From the NCBI GenBank assembly GCA_021846505.1, contig JAJZWV010000015.1:1-57428 (forward strand): 57,428 bases of DNA, written 5' to 3'. Position numbers and translations under genes: made by a program. Position 1 is the stretch's first letter, and each line of letters starts with the position of its first letter. Shown piece after piece: positions 40,807-49,435 of the stretch. The notes under the pieces are model-generated. The model searched no databases, was not told where the DNA came from, and saw only the letters and a program-made list of their open reading frames with translations. The DNA is from Bacillota bacterium. Its GTDB lineage: Bacteria; Bacillota; Sulfobacillia; Sulfobacillales; JAIMBI01.

Positions 40807-41631
40807 ATGAAACCCGTGCGATTCAGGTACGAGGCGCCGCACACGGTGGAGGAGGCCGTCGATCACTTGTCGGCGGCCGGCATCGGCGGCAAGGCGCTGG
40901 CGGGCGGCCAAAGCCTGGTCCCGATGATGAACTTTCGGCTGGCGCGCCCGTCGGTCCTGGTGGACCTGAACGGAATCGCCGCCCTGAGGGGCATCACGGT
41001 GGCCGAGAATCACGTGGAGCTGGGCGCGCTGGTGCGCCATCAAGCGGTGGCGGACAGCGAGCGCCTGCGGCACGCCTTGCCGGTGCTGGCCCGCACCGCC
41101 AGCCTCATCGGCCACTGGGGCATTCGAACGCGGGGCACCGTGGGCGGCAGCGTCGTACACGCCGACCCGTCCGCCGAGTGGCCGGCGGTGCTGGCCGCGC
41201 TGGGCGCGGAGTTGGAGCTGGTCGGCCCCAGCGGTACCCGCCGCGTCCCGGCTGGCGAGTTTATCCTGGGTCCGCTGACGACCGCCATCGAGACGGACGA
41301 AATCCTGGCTCGCATTTACATTCCCCGGGCGCCTGCGCCGCTGCGGTGCACCATCGAAGAGATGGCGCGCCGCCCAGGTGACTTTGCCTTGGCGGGCAGC
41401 GTGGCGGTGCACGCGGGCCAGGAGATCCGGTGGACGTTTTTTGGCTTGGGCGGGCCGCCCGAGACGGTCGCGGTGGCGCAGGCCGACCGCCAGGACGAGG
41501 CCGCGCTGCGCCAGCAGCTGACGGAGCGGGTGGCGGCGCTTGAGGTCACGGGAGACATGCATGGCGGCGCCGAATGGCGCCGCCGGGTGGCGGTGGCGGT
41601 CGCCCTGCGCGCTTGGCGCCAGATCGCCTGA
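40807..41631 (+). CDS. coxM: Molybdenum hydroxylase FAD-binding subunit (CoxM type)
   Basis: A 274-residue medium subunit of CO/xanthine-dehydrogenase-type enzymes. FAD motifs are ALAGGQSLVPMMNFRLARPS (about 30-49) and IRTRGTVGGSVVHADPSAEWPA (about 99-120). The C-terminal CO_deh_flav_C domain is recognisable (ARRPGDFALAG). It carries electrons between the 2Fe-2S subunit and the acceptor. ATG follows AAAAGGGGAGATGGC. The catalytic large subunit is not in the window, so CO specificity is not shown; other substrates are possible. Confidence 0.9.
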   Translation: MKPVRFRYEAPHTVEEAVDHLSAAGIGGKALAGGQSLVPMMNFRLARPSVLVDLNGIAALRGITVAENHVELGALVRHQAVADSERLRHALPVLARTASLIGHWGIRTRGTVGGSVVHADPSAEWPAVLAALGAELELVGPSGTRRVPAGEFILGPLTTAIETDEILARIYIPRAPAPLRCTIEEMARRPGDFALAGSVAVHAGQEIRWTFFGLGGPPETVAVAQADRQDEAALRQQLTERVAALEVTGDMHGGAEWRRRVAVAVALRAWRQIA

Positions 41632-41727
41632 CCGCGCCGCTCACGCCAGCAAGCCGCGCCCCAGAGTGGCCGGCGCGGGCGGTGCGGGCGCGGGCGGGCA
41701 CCGAGGAGAAGGACTCACGGCTGAATC

Positions 41728-42249
41728 ATGGTGAAGGTGGGTGGCATGGTGGCGACAGAGGAACGGGTAGCAATCACGCTGGCGGTCAATGGGCGCGACG
41801 AGCAAGTGTCCGTCGAGCCGCGCTGGCTGCTGTCGGACGTGCTGCGGCGGGAATGCGGCCTGAAGGGGGTGCACGTGGGCTGCGAGCATGGCGTGTGTGG
41901 CGCCTGCACCGTGCTGCTGGACGGCGAGCCGATTCGCAGCTGCCTCATGTTTGCCGTGCAGGCGGTGGGACATCAGCTGACGACGGTGGAGGCGCTGGGG
42001 ACTGCCGACCACCTGGACCCTGTGCAGCAGGCGTTTTGGGAGGCCCACGGCTTGCAGTGCGGGTTCTGCACGCCCGGGATGGTCCTGACGGCGCGGGCGC
42101 TGCTCGATCGCAATCCCAATCCGGATGAAGAAACCATTCGCGAGACCCTGTCGGGGAACCTCTGCCGATGCACCGGGTATCAGTTTATCGTGGATGCCGT
42201 GTTGCTGGCGGCGGCGAAGCGCGCGGAAGACGCCGAGCAAGGCGCATGA
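41728..42249 (+). CDS. coxS: Molybdenum hydroxylase 2Fe-2S subunit (CoxS type)
   Basis: A 173-residue small subunit with two 2Fe-2S domains. The N-terminal plant-type cluster is GCEHGVCGACTVLLDGEPIRSC; the C-terminal helical cluster is LQCGFCTPGMVL with NLCRCTGYQFIVDAV. All eight cysteines are present. ATG 41746 (MVATEERV) is an alternative start behind GAAGGTGG. Its stop overlaps the ATG of the FabH-like gene by 4 bp (ATGA), an unusual partner for a Cox subunit. Confidence 0.92.
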   Translation: MVKVGGMVATEERVAITLAVNGRDEQVSVEPRWLLSDVLRRECGLKGVHVGCEHGVCGACTVLLDGEPIRSCLMFAVQAVGHQLTTVEALGTADHLDPVQQAFWEAHGLQCGFCTPGMVLTARALLDRNPNPDEETIRETLSGNLCRCTGYQFIVDAVLLAAAKRAEDAEQGA

Positions 42250-43289
42250 GCGAACCCGCTGGGTCCAGTGCCCCCGCGGTGATCGCGGCGCTGGGGGCCG
42301 CGGTGCCCCCGCGGCGGATGACGAATGCCGACTGGGGCCAGTACGTCCACACATCGGACGAGTGGATACGGTCGCGCACCGGCATCGAAGAGCGCCGGGT
42401 GGCGGGCGACGATGAGTCCACCGCCACCCTGGCCACCCGTGCGGCCGAGCGATGTCTGGCGGCCGCCCGGTTTCCTTCCGACCGGCTCCGGTGGGTGCTG
42501 GTGTCCACCGACACCCCGGAGATGTGGAACCCGGCAACGGCATGTTTTGTCCAGGCCGCCATTGGGGCGGTGAACGCCGTGGCGCTGGACATTACCGGGG
42601 GATGCTCGGGCTTCGTGGCCGCGCTGGGGTTGGCGGAGTCGCGCGCCCGGCTGGGCGATCCTGTGCTGCTCATCGGGTGCGAGGTGCTCAGCAAGGCGAT
42701 GGATTGGTCCGACCGGTCGACGGCGGTGCTGTTTGGCGACGGGGCCGGCGCCGCCCTGGTGCTGCCCGCAGGGGATGCGCAAGGCTTGTCGGTCACGAGC
42801 CTCATCGCGCGGACCGACGGGCGGGACGCCGACATTTTGGGCAAGCCGTATGGCGGCACCAAGAATCCCCTCACCCCGGAGCTGGTGGCGTCGGGCCACC
42901 ACCATCAAATTGTGATGCATGGACAATACGTCTTTCGCAACGCCGTGGTTCATATGACGGAGGCCGCGTACGCGGCGCTGGCGCGTGCGGGCCTCACCTT
43001 GGGCGATATCGACTGGATCGTGCCGCACCAAGCCAATCAGCGCATCTTGGATGCCGTGGCGGAGCGTCTCAAGGTGGAGGCCACGCGGGTGTACAGCAAC
43101 GTGGCGCGCTTTGCCAACACCGGCTCGGCGTCCATTGGAATCGCCCTAGTGGAAGCGATTCAGCGCGGCTTGCTGGAACGCGGCCAGCACTTGCTAACGG
43201 TGGCGTTTGGATCGGGGTTTTCCTGGGCGGCCAGTGTGCTGACCTGCACAGCCGTGCCGCCGGTGGAAGCCGACTGGGGGACAGGCTAA
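42246..43289 (+). CDS. FabH-like 3-oxoacyl-ACP synthase III
   Basis: A 347-residue thiolase-fold ketosynthase. Matches: SDEWIRSRTGIEERRVA, DITGGCSGFVAALGLA with the catalytic Cys, DWSDRSTAVLFGDGAGAALVL, IDWIVPHQANQRI with catalytic His, and RFANTGSASIGIAL with catalytic Asn, so the triad is complete. The residues before Cys are Gly-Gly rather than the usual Ala-Ala/Ala-Cys. It starts branched or straight fatty acid synthesis, or may belong to a secondary route. The start overlaps coxS (ATGA). Its 3' end overlaps the convergent lipoate-ligase gene. Confidence 0.9.
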   Translation: MSEPAGSSAPAVIAALGAAVPPRRMTNADWGQYVHTSDEWIRSRTGIEERRVAGDDESTATLATRAAERCLAAARFPSDRLRWVLVSTDTPEMWNPATACFVQAAIGAVNAVALDITGGCSGFVAALGLAESRARLGDPVLLIGCEVLSKAMDWSDRSTAVLFGDGAGAALVLPAGDAQGLSVTSLIARTDGRDADILGKPYGGTKNPLTPELVASGHHHQIVMHGQYVFRNAVVHMTEAAYAALARAGLTLGDIDWIVPHQANQRILDAVAERLKVEATRVYSNVARFANTGSASIGIALVEAIQRGLLERGQHLLTVAFGSGFSWAASVLTCTAVPPVEADWGTG

Positions 43290-44068
43290 GGAAGGTTCGG
43301 AGGCGGGAACCGCCGCTGGGGCAGCAGCGCCTCGGCGCGGGCCCATTCGTCCGGCCGGATGTCGTCGTCGGCCAGGGCCAAGGTTTCTGCATAGCCGGCC
43401 CGGAGGGCGCCCACTAGCTCGGCGGTCCCCGGCACACGGCCCAGCAGCTGGGCCACGCTGGTCACTGCGCTTGCGGACAGCTTTTGGGTGGAGCCGGCTT
43501 CGCGGTACAGGCGCTGGATGCGGTCCGTGATGGCCACGGGGTCCTGCTGCACGACCAGCATGCCGCTGACCAGCGTAAAACCCTGCCGAATGGCCTGCGC
43601 CACGCCGGCTACTTTTTGACCTCGGACGACAATGTCGTAGGGCCCTTCGCAGTACGACCCGGGGGCTGCCCCAAACTCGGCCGGCAGCCCCAGGCGGCGC
43701 AGAGCGGCCACGGCGCCGGCGGCCAAGTCATGAAAGTTCTTGACCAGGGTGGTGAGATCGCGGCAGGGGCGTGCGGCACCAAACGACAGGGTGTTTTCGT
43801 CCAGCAGGACGGCGCTGCCGCCTCCAATCCGAATGTACGCTGGCCAGCCATCCGCTTCGGCGGCCCGCGCGGCGGCTGCTATGTGCGGCAGGCGCCGGTC
43901 TTGGGGACCCAGCAGCAGGTAGCGGTGCTGCTCGCGCACGACTACGGCGGGCTCCCCGCCGGCGGCGGTCACCGCGATGGCCTCGGCGAGCACCGGCGAC
44001 AGATGGAGCTGCTCGCCATGATTGGCCGCCGTGGCGGACAGCCAGCGATATGGCCCCGCGTCTTCCAT
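43286..44068 (-). CDS. Lipoate-protein ligase / octanoyltransferase family protein
   Basis: A 260-residue BPL/LplA-fold protein: REQHRYLLLGPQDRRLPHI, then IRIGGGSAVLLDENTLSFGA, and SYCEGPYDIVVRGQKVAGVAQ with the conserved Lys for acyl-adenylate or acyl transfer. It attaches lipoyl or octanoyl groups to E2 or GcvH domains (LipM/LipL-like in Gram-positives). It converges on the fabH-like gene with 4-bp overlap of stops. The ATG has AAAGGAGTTT upstream. Confidence 0.85.
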   Translation of the reverse strand: MEDAGPYRWLSATAANHGEQLHLSPVLAEAIAVTAAGGEPAVVVREQHRYLLLGPQDRRLPHIAAAARAAEADGWPAYIRIGGGSAVLLDENTLSFGAARPCRDLTTLVKNFHDLAAGAVAALRRLGLPAEFGAAPGSYCEGPYDIVVRGQKVAGVAQAIRQGFTLVSGMLVVQQDPVAITDRIQRLYREAGSTQKLSASAVTSVAQLLGRVPGTAELVGALRAGYAETLALADDDIRPDEWARAEALLPQRRFPPPNLP

Positions 44069-44224
44069 GCAGATAAACTCCTTTCGGCGGCCTCCGCCGC
44101 CGCGAGGAGTCTATCGAAACCGCTTGGATTGTGAAAGGGGCCGGCGGCATGCCACACTGTGGGAGGCGCCCGGGGGCGCATTCGATGCATAGTCGTGGGG
44201 GCCAGAGGCCGATGGAGGGCGAGA

Positions 44225-44887
44225 GTGTTGGAGCGACCAATATGTATGCTGCCGCGCGAGGCCGGACTGCTGCGGCGGCGGTGCGTGCGGGTGGCGCACT
44301 GGGCAGAGGCGTCCGGGCCGATTCGGGATTTGGTGGATACCTGGGGCACGGTGGCGGCGCATGGCATTGCGGCGCCGCAGATCGGGGTGCTGCGGCGCTT
44401 GTTTGTCTATCGACCCTATGAGGCCGAGGCAGATGGAGCGGGAGACAGGGGCGACGAAGAGGTCCCTGCGCCCATTGCGGTCGTGAATCCCAAGGTCATC
44501 AAAGTCGCCGGAGAGCTGACCGACTACGATGGTTGCCTCTCGCTGCCAGGCATTTATGGCCGCACCCGGCGCGCGGATCGGATCGAGCTGTCCGCCCAGC
44601 TGGCGCCGGGGGAGACGGTGCGGCTCAAGTTTGAAGGGTATACGGCCCGCATCATTCAGCATGAGCTGGACCATCTCGACGGGGTGCTGTGGATCGACCG
44701 CCTGGCCGACGAAGACTTGGATCACCTGTACACGCTGGCGGAGGAGCTGGCCGATCGGGCCGAAGGGGAGGCCGCGGCCACCGGCAAGCCAAAGACGGTG
44801 TTCAAGCAGGTGCCGCTCACGGCCGAGGACCGGGCGTTCGTCGCCAACGCCCGGCGTCCCCTGCCGGGATTCGCGCTCCACTGGTAG
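44225..44887 (+). CDS. def: Peptide deformylase
   Basis: A 220-residue deformylase removing the N-formyl group from nascent proteins. Motif 1 is HGIAAPQIGV, motif 2 DGCLSLPG (Asp in place of the usual Glu) with the metal Cys, motif 3 QHELDHLDG with both His and the catalytic Glu. The C-terminal 45 residues are a charged extension (EGEAAATGKPKTVFKQVPLT). The GTG start is chosen for GGAGGG upstream. Confidence 0.92.
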   Translation: MLERPICMLPREAGLLRRRCVRVAHWAEASGPIRDLVDTWGTVAAHGIAAPQIGVLRRLFVYRPYEAEADGAGDRGDEEVPAPIAVVNPKVIKVAGELTDYDGCLSLPGIYGRTRRADRIELSAQLAPGETVRLKFEGYTARIIQHELDHLDGVLWIDRLADEDLDHLYTLAEELADRAEGEAAATGKPKTVFKQVPLTAEDRAFVANARRPLPGFALHW

Positions 44888-44889
44888 GC

Positions 44890-46743
44890 TTAGAGCGACA
44901 AGGTGATGTGGCGTGCGCGCAGCCAGTGGTCGGTTTGCACGAGGTAAAGGAACAGCGCCGGGACGCCCATCATCTGTCCGAACCAAGGCAGGGACCAGGA
45001 TCGGGGGTCGGCTGAGGCCAGGGCCGCCAGGGCGCCCCGGTTCAGCAGCGGGCGCAGGGGTGACGTGGCGTCGGCCAATACGTCCAGCAGGGCTTGGCGG
45101 AACGCCTCGGCGTAGCTGGGGTGGTGCGTGGTGGGGTACGGGGATTTCTGCCGGCGGCGCACGCCGTCGGGCAGAATCCCTGCCAGCGCCTCCCGCAGGA
45201 TGCCTTTGGGCTCGCCCTGCCAGCTTTTGAGCGCCCATGGAATGTTCCACACGTACTCCACCAGCCGGTGGTCGCAGAACGGCACCCGCACTTCCAGACC
45301 CACGGCCATACTCATCCGGTCCTTGCGGTCCAGGAGCGTGGGCAGGAAGCGCGTGAGATTCAGGTACAGCACTTCTCGAATGCGGCGCTCGGCCGCGGAC
45401 TCTCCCGCTAGGCGCGGAACTTCGGCCAGCGCCTCGTGGTAGCGTCGGGCCACGTACGCCGCCGGCTGCAGCGCCTCGGCCACTTCGGGCGCCAAAATGG
45501 CCAGGCGGTCCGAAAGGCGGCGCGCCCAAGGGAAGGTGCCGGCGGCCAAAGCGTCCGCCCCGTGGCACCACGGGTATCCGCCGAACAGCTCGTCCGCCGC
45601 TTCGCCGGACAGCGCCACCACCGCGTGCTGGCGAATGGCCCGGCAAAACAGCAGCAGCGAGATGTCGATATCGGCCATGCCCGGGTGGTCGCGGGCCGCC
45701 AGCGCCTCGTCGGCCGCGGCGACCAGCTGCGGCGTATCCACCAGCACCTCGTGGTGATGCGTGGACAGCTCGGCTGCCATCGCGCGCGCCCACGGAGCGT
45801 CCAGGCTGTGCTGAAACGCACTGGACTCGAAAAACCGCGCCTGGTCCACGAAGTCGACTGAAAACGTCTCCAGCCGGGGGCGCCCCGTGCGCTCAAGTTC
45901 CCGGGCGGCCAGTGCCGAGACGGCACTGGAGTCCAGCCCGCCCGACAAGAGTGACACCAGCGGCACGTCCGACACCAGCTGGCGCCGCACGGCATCGTCC
46001 AGCAGATCGCGCACCGTGGCCGCCGTGGTGGGGAGGTCATCGGGATGCTCATGACTTTCGAGGCGCCAGTAGCGCCACTGCCGCAGTCTCTGCGGGCCGG
46101 CCAGGAGCGCTTCGCCGCCCCGCAGCTCTTCGATGCCTTGAAATATCCCGGTGCCGGGGGTTCGTGCGGGCCCGATGGCAAACAGCTCGGTGAGCCCGCC
46201 CCGATCTAGGACCGCGGGCACGGCGGGATGCTTTAGCAGCGCCTTCACTTCAGATCCAAACAGGATTCCGTGGGGCTGGCGCGCGAAAAACAGGGGCTTG
46301 ACGCCCAGCCGGTCGCGCGCCAGAAGCGCTGAGCGCCGGCGGTGGTCATACAGCGCAAACGCAAAGATGCCGTTCAGGCGGGGCAGTGCCTCAGGCCCCC
46401 ACTCGGCCAGTGCGTGCAGGAGCACCTCCGTATCCGAGTGGCCATGGAACCGATGGCCTCGCGCCGCAAGATCCTGTGACAGCTCGCCCGTGTTGTAAAG
46501 CTCTCCGTTATAGACGAGGGACCAGCCCGGGCGGCCCTCGGGGCCGGAGAGGTGCATGGGCTGGGCCCCACCCTTGGGGTCAATGACAATCAGGCGCCGG
46601 TGCGCAAAGCCGACGCCCGGCGCCCGCCACTCGGCCCGGTCATCCGGACCGCGACAAGCCAGCTGTGCCCCCATCGCTGCCAGGGTGGGCCCCGGAGTGG
46701 GGTCCTGGCCCGAAAAGTCGAAGCCGCCTGCGATTCCGCACAT
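44890..46743 (-). CDS. asnB: Asparagine synthetase (glutamine-hydrolysing)
   Basis: A 617-residue class II glutamine amidotransferase. MCGIAGGF gives the N-terminal nucleophile Cys2, with RGPDD and YNGELYN in the glutaminase domain. The synthetase domain has the PP-loop SLLSGGLDSSAVSAL, LSGEAADELFGGYPW and RKDRMSMAVGLEVRVPFCDHRLVEY. Length and order are typical. Stops of def and asnB face each other 2 bp apart. The ribosome site upstream (GGGGGGATCTTC) is good. Confidence 0.95.
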   Translation of the reverse strand: MCGIAGGFDFSGQDPTPGPTLAAMGAQLACRGPDDRAEWRAPGVGFAHRRLIVIDPKGGAQPMHLSGPEGRPGWSLVYNGELYNTGELSQDLAARGHRFHGHSDTEVLLHALAEWGPEALPRLNGIFAFALYDHRRRSALLARDRLGVKPLFFARQPHGILFGSEVKALLKHPAVPAVLDRGGLTELFAIGPARTPGTGIFQGIEELRGGEALLAGPQRLRQWRYWRLESHEHPDDLPTTAATVRDLLDDAVRRQLVSDVPLVSLLSGGLDSSAVSALAARELERTGRPRLETFSVDFVDQARFFESSAFQHSLDAPWARAMAAELSTHHHEVLVDTPQLVAAADEALAARDHPGMADIDISLLLFCRAIRQHAVVALSGEAADELFGGYPWCHGADALAAGTFPWARRLSDRLAILAPEVAEALQPAAYVARRYHEALAEVPRLAGESAAERRIREVLYLNLTRFLPTLLDRKDRMSMAVGLEVRVPFCDHRLVEYVWNIPWALKSWQGEPKGILREALAGILPDGVRRRQKSPYPTTHHPSYAEAFRQALLDVLADATSPLRPLLNRGALAALASADPRSWSLPWFGQMMGVPALFLYLVQTDHWLRARHITLSL

Positions 46744-46818
46744 GAAGATCCCCCCTGCCGCATGGGCATACGGTATGAGGGGCTTTCAGGCCGGTGTCTG
46801 GCAAAACATGGGCGACTG

Positions 46819-47217
46819 TCAGTGATCCGGGTCGCCCCGATCCTGCCGCAGGTACGATGCACCCAGGAGAGCGGCAATCCCCAAGCCCAGCCACGGATAT
46901 CCCCCCGGCCCCCCGGCCACCGCTGCCAGAAACCCGATGATGGTCAGGAGTGCCCCGAGAAGAGCCACCAGCCGATCGATGGGCTGCCCAGACAAACCGG
47001 AGGCGCGGTGGCTGGCGACTCTCGCCAAGCCGTCCCAGCGGGGAGGGGAGTCCGAGTCCGAGCGGCCGCCCGGGGCGGCTGCGGCCGGAGTGGGAGGCAC
47101 GGGTGCGCCGGCGGGCTCGCTGGCCAGCGGGGGCTCGACTGCCACGGCACGCCCGCAGTATGGGCAAAACGCGCTGTCCGCCGGGATGGTGGTTTCACAT
47201 GCTTCGCAACGCCACAT
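46819..47217 (-). CDS. Zinc-ribbon membrane protein, unknown
   Basis: A 132-residue protein with an N-terminal zinc ribbon (CEACETTIPADSAFCPYCG, residues 4-22), a Pro/Ala/Gly linker, and two hydrophobic segments near the C-terminus (about 85-100, LVALLGALLTIIGFLAAVAG, and 107-120). Such ribbon-linker-membrane proteins are common in Gram-positives and of unknown role. ATG follows GAAGGAGATGAGGCG. Confidence 0.7.
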   Translation of the reverse strand: MWRCEACETTIPADSAFCPYCGRAVAVEPPLASEPAGAPVPPTPAAAAPGGRSDSDSPPRWDGLARVASHRASGLSGQPIDRLVALLGALLTIIGFLAAVAGGPGGYPWLGLGIAALLGASYLRQDRGDPDH

Positions 47218-47280
47218 CGCCTCATCTCCTTCACGAGGGTCCCCGCCTATATCATTCGCACGCGGCTGCGGGCGCGGTCG

Positions 47281-47976
47281 CTAGCCCGGGGCGATCACCA
47301 GTTCTGACGCGGAGGCCGCGGCGCTGGTCAGCATCGCCACGATGGGCGCCGCCACCTCGCTAGCGGACAGTATGCCGGGCCGGGCCACCTCTTCAAAGGT
47401 AGGAGGGAACACGACCGCGATGCGGACGCCAGTGCCGGCCATTTCAGCGGCCAGGGTCCGGCCAAGCACCGCGACCCCTGACTTGGCCGCCAAATAGGGC
47501 ACCGAGGTTTCCGCGGGATCGCCGTGCCCAGGAGCCACCGCGGCGGCGGCCACCAGCACCAGCGTGCCGGCTCTGCGCGCGCGCATGGCCGGCAGGAATG
47601 CTTTGGCGACCCAGTGCGCTCCCAGCACCGCCGTATTGAGGATGGCGGACACCGTCGCGGGGTCCATCTCCAGCAGCGGCCCACTGGCGAAGTGGCCGGC
47701 GGCGTGCACGATGCCATCGAAGGCGCCCGCCTGCTGGTGCAGGCGATGGGCCAGCTGACTCACCGCTGGCCAGTCCTCCACGTCGACGGCGGCCACCTCG
47801 GCGCGAGCCGGGAGGGCCAGTGCGGCCTGGACCCGTGCCAGGTGGGGTGCGCGGCGCCCCACCAGCACCACCTCGGCGCCGGCCTGCACCAACTGCGCCG
47901 CGAGTGCCGCGCCCAAGCGGCCCGAGGCACCGGTAATGAGATAGCGCGGCGGCTTCCGTGGCTCTCTGCCCTCCAG
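47281..47976 (-). CDS. SDR-family oxidoreductase with probable CTG start
   Basis: A short-chain dehydrogenase of about 231 residues: RYLITGASGRLGAALAAQLVQ (NAD(P) motif), HAAGHFASGP, then VPYLAAKSGVAVLGRTLAAEM with catalytic Tyr-x3-Lys. The conserved first strand lies upstream of any ATG, GTG or TTG in frame; a TGA closes the frame just before. The only fitting start is CTG 47976, 6 bp after AGGTGA. Divergent from the second SDR gene. Substrate unknown. Confidence 0.75.
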   Translation of the reverse strand: MEGREPRKPPRYLITGASGRLGAALAAQLVQAGAEVVLVGRRAPHLARVQAALALPARAEVAAVDVEDWPAVSQLAHRLHQQAGAFDGIVHAAGHFASGPLLEMDPATVSAILNTAVLGAHWVAKAFLPAMRARRAGTLVLVAAAAVAPGHGDPAETSVPYLAAKSGVAVLGRTLAAEMAGTGVRIAVVFPPTFEEVARPGILSASEVAAPIVAMLTSAAASASELVIAPG

Positions 47977-48137
47977 CGGTCGTCACCTGCCTTCGTTAGT
48001 AGGGGCACATGGCCTTGGCCTCTCAGGCTGGCGTCCGGGCCCGTTCCCCACTACCATACAGCATACAGCGGCGGCCAGCGCCCGGGGGAGCTCGTCGCCG
48101 CGCCAAGCTGCGGAAGCCAGCGAGGGGAGGGTCGGGA

Positions 48138-49082
48138 TTGCACAGTGAGCGCGGAGAAGCGTGGGGGGTGGTCACCGCCGGCGTGCATGGGCTGGGGCGG
48201 GCAATTTCCGAGCGGCTGGCGGCGGACGGGCTGTCTGTCATGGCCACGACGCGGCATCCCGGCGCCGCGTCGGCAGCGTGGGCTGCAGGGGTGAGCGAGC
48301 AGTCTGGCGTGCTGGTGCGGGTGGTGGCGTGGGACCCCGCCCGGCCCGACAGCGACGCCGGCGTCCTGGAGCGGCTGCGCCAGGATGCGCAGGCCGTGCG
48401 GGTGCTGGTCAATAATGCCGGCCCCTTCCACCGGAGGCGGCAGCCGCTGGCAGACGTGGCACCGGAGGCACTGGCCCAGCTCTGGGAAGGGAACGTGGCG
48501 GGCGGAATGCGGCTGACACAGCAGCTGCTGCCTTGGCTGCGCGCCCGGGGAGACGGCCGCATTGTCAATCTCGGATGCGTCGGGTCCGGTGCGGCCAGTG
48601 GCTGGACCGGGCGGGGGGCTTACGCGGCGGCCAAGGCGGCCGTGGCCTCGCTCACCCGGACCTGGGCCTTGGAAGAGGCGCCCTACGGCATTACCGCCAA
48701 CATGGTTTGCCCCAGCGACGTGCACGCCCGCGACAAGGAGCGGGCCGATTTTGGCCGCCACCGGCCCCATGGGGCGGACGTGGCGGAGCTCGTGGCTTTT
48801 TTTGCGGGCCCGGGATCGCGGTTTGTGACGGGGCAGGTGGTGGAAATGGCGTTTGGGGACCGGCCGCGCCTCAAGCCAGGGGAGCGGACGCTCTCACCGG
48901 CCGCCGATCTGCTGCCTCAGGGTGCACAGGTGCGCTTGGCGCGGGAGAGCGAAATTTACGAGGTGGTGGATGTGCGCACCGAAGGCGCGGCGGTAGAATA
49001 CTTGGTGAGGCCGCCGGTGGGGGAGCCGCGGTGGGTGGCCGGGTCGCGGGTCCGCCGCTTGGTGGGGAGCTCCCCGCCGTAA
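48138..49082 (+). CDS. SDR-family oxidoreductase with C-terminal extra domain
   Basis: A 314-residue SDR: WGVVTAGVHGLGRAISERLA at the N-terminus, LVNNAGPFHRR, GRGAYAAAKAAVASLTRTWALE with Tyr-x3-Lys, NMVCPSDVHARDK, and FVTGQVVEMAFGDRPRLKPG. After the usual 250 residues come about 65 more (LARESEIYEVVDVRTEGA onwards, ending in VAGSRVRRL) that look like a small beta-barrel. The TTG 48138 start follows GGGGAGGGTCGGGA. It may be a 3-oxoacyl reductase; not certain. Confidence 0.85.
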   Translation: MHSERGEAWGVVTAGVHGLGRAISERLAADGLSVMATTRHPGAASAAWAAGVSEQSGVLVRVVAWDPARPDSDAGVLERLRQDAQAVRVLVNNAGPFHRRRQPLADVAPEALAQLWEGNVAGGMRLTQQLLPWLRARGDGRIVNLGCVGSGAASGWTGRGAYAAAKAAVASLTRTWALEEAPYGITANMVCPSDVHARDKERADFGRHRPHGADVAELVAFFAGPGSRFVTGQVVEMAFGDRPRLKPGERTLSPAADLLPQGAQVRLARESEIYEVVDVRTEGAAVEYLVRPPVGEPRWVAGSRVRRLVGSSPP

Positions 49083-49176
49083 AGGTGCCCGCTTGCGGAT
49101 CTGGCAGAACTACGGCTAAACTAGATGGCACTTCCAGGTGATTGGGCACACTCATCCCAGACGGGAGGCGGATCGG

Positions 49177-49410
49177 ATGCCCGGGTGGCAGTTTCCGATG
49201 GTTCAAGCCACGGTTTTCGGGATCGGCATAGGTCTGGTGGTGTGTGTGGCGGTGCTGGTGTGGATCGCCTGGCAGGTAGCCCGGAAGGAAAATCGCTACG
49301 GGCAGCGCCGGCCTGTGCGCCCGCACCTCACGGTGATCAAAGGGGGCAGTCGCGCGCCGCGCGAGCTGAAGCCGCGCGCACGGCGCGAGCGGCGGCGCTC
49401 GGGATCGTAA
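49177..49410 (+). CDS. Small single-pass membrane protein, 77 aa
   Basis: The ATG has GGGAGGCGGATCGG upstream. One transmembrane helix (about residues 11-32, GIGIGLVVCVAVLVWIAWQVA) is followed by a very basic cytoplasmic tail ending RARRERRRSGS. No family recognised. It stands alone between an SDR gene and a convergent membrane gene pair. Confidence 0.6.
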   Translation: MPGWQFPMVQATVFGIGIGLVVCVAVLVWIAWQVARKENRYGQRRPVRPHLTVIKGGSRAPRELKPRARRERRRSGS

Positions 49411-49435
49411 GGGGCTGCCGAGAGGCAGCGACGCG

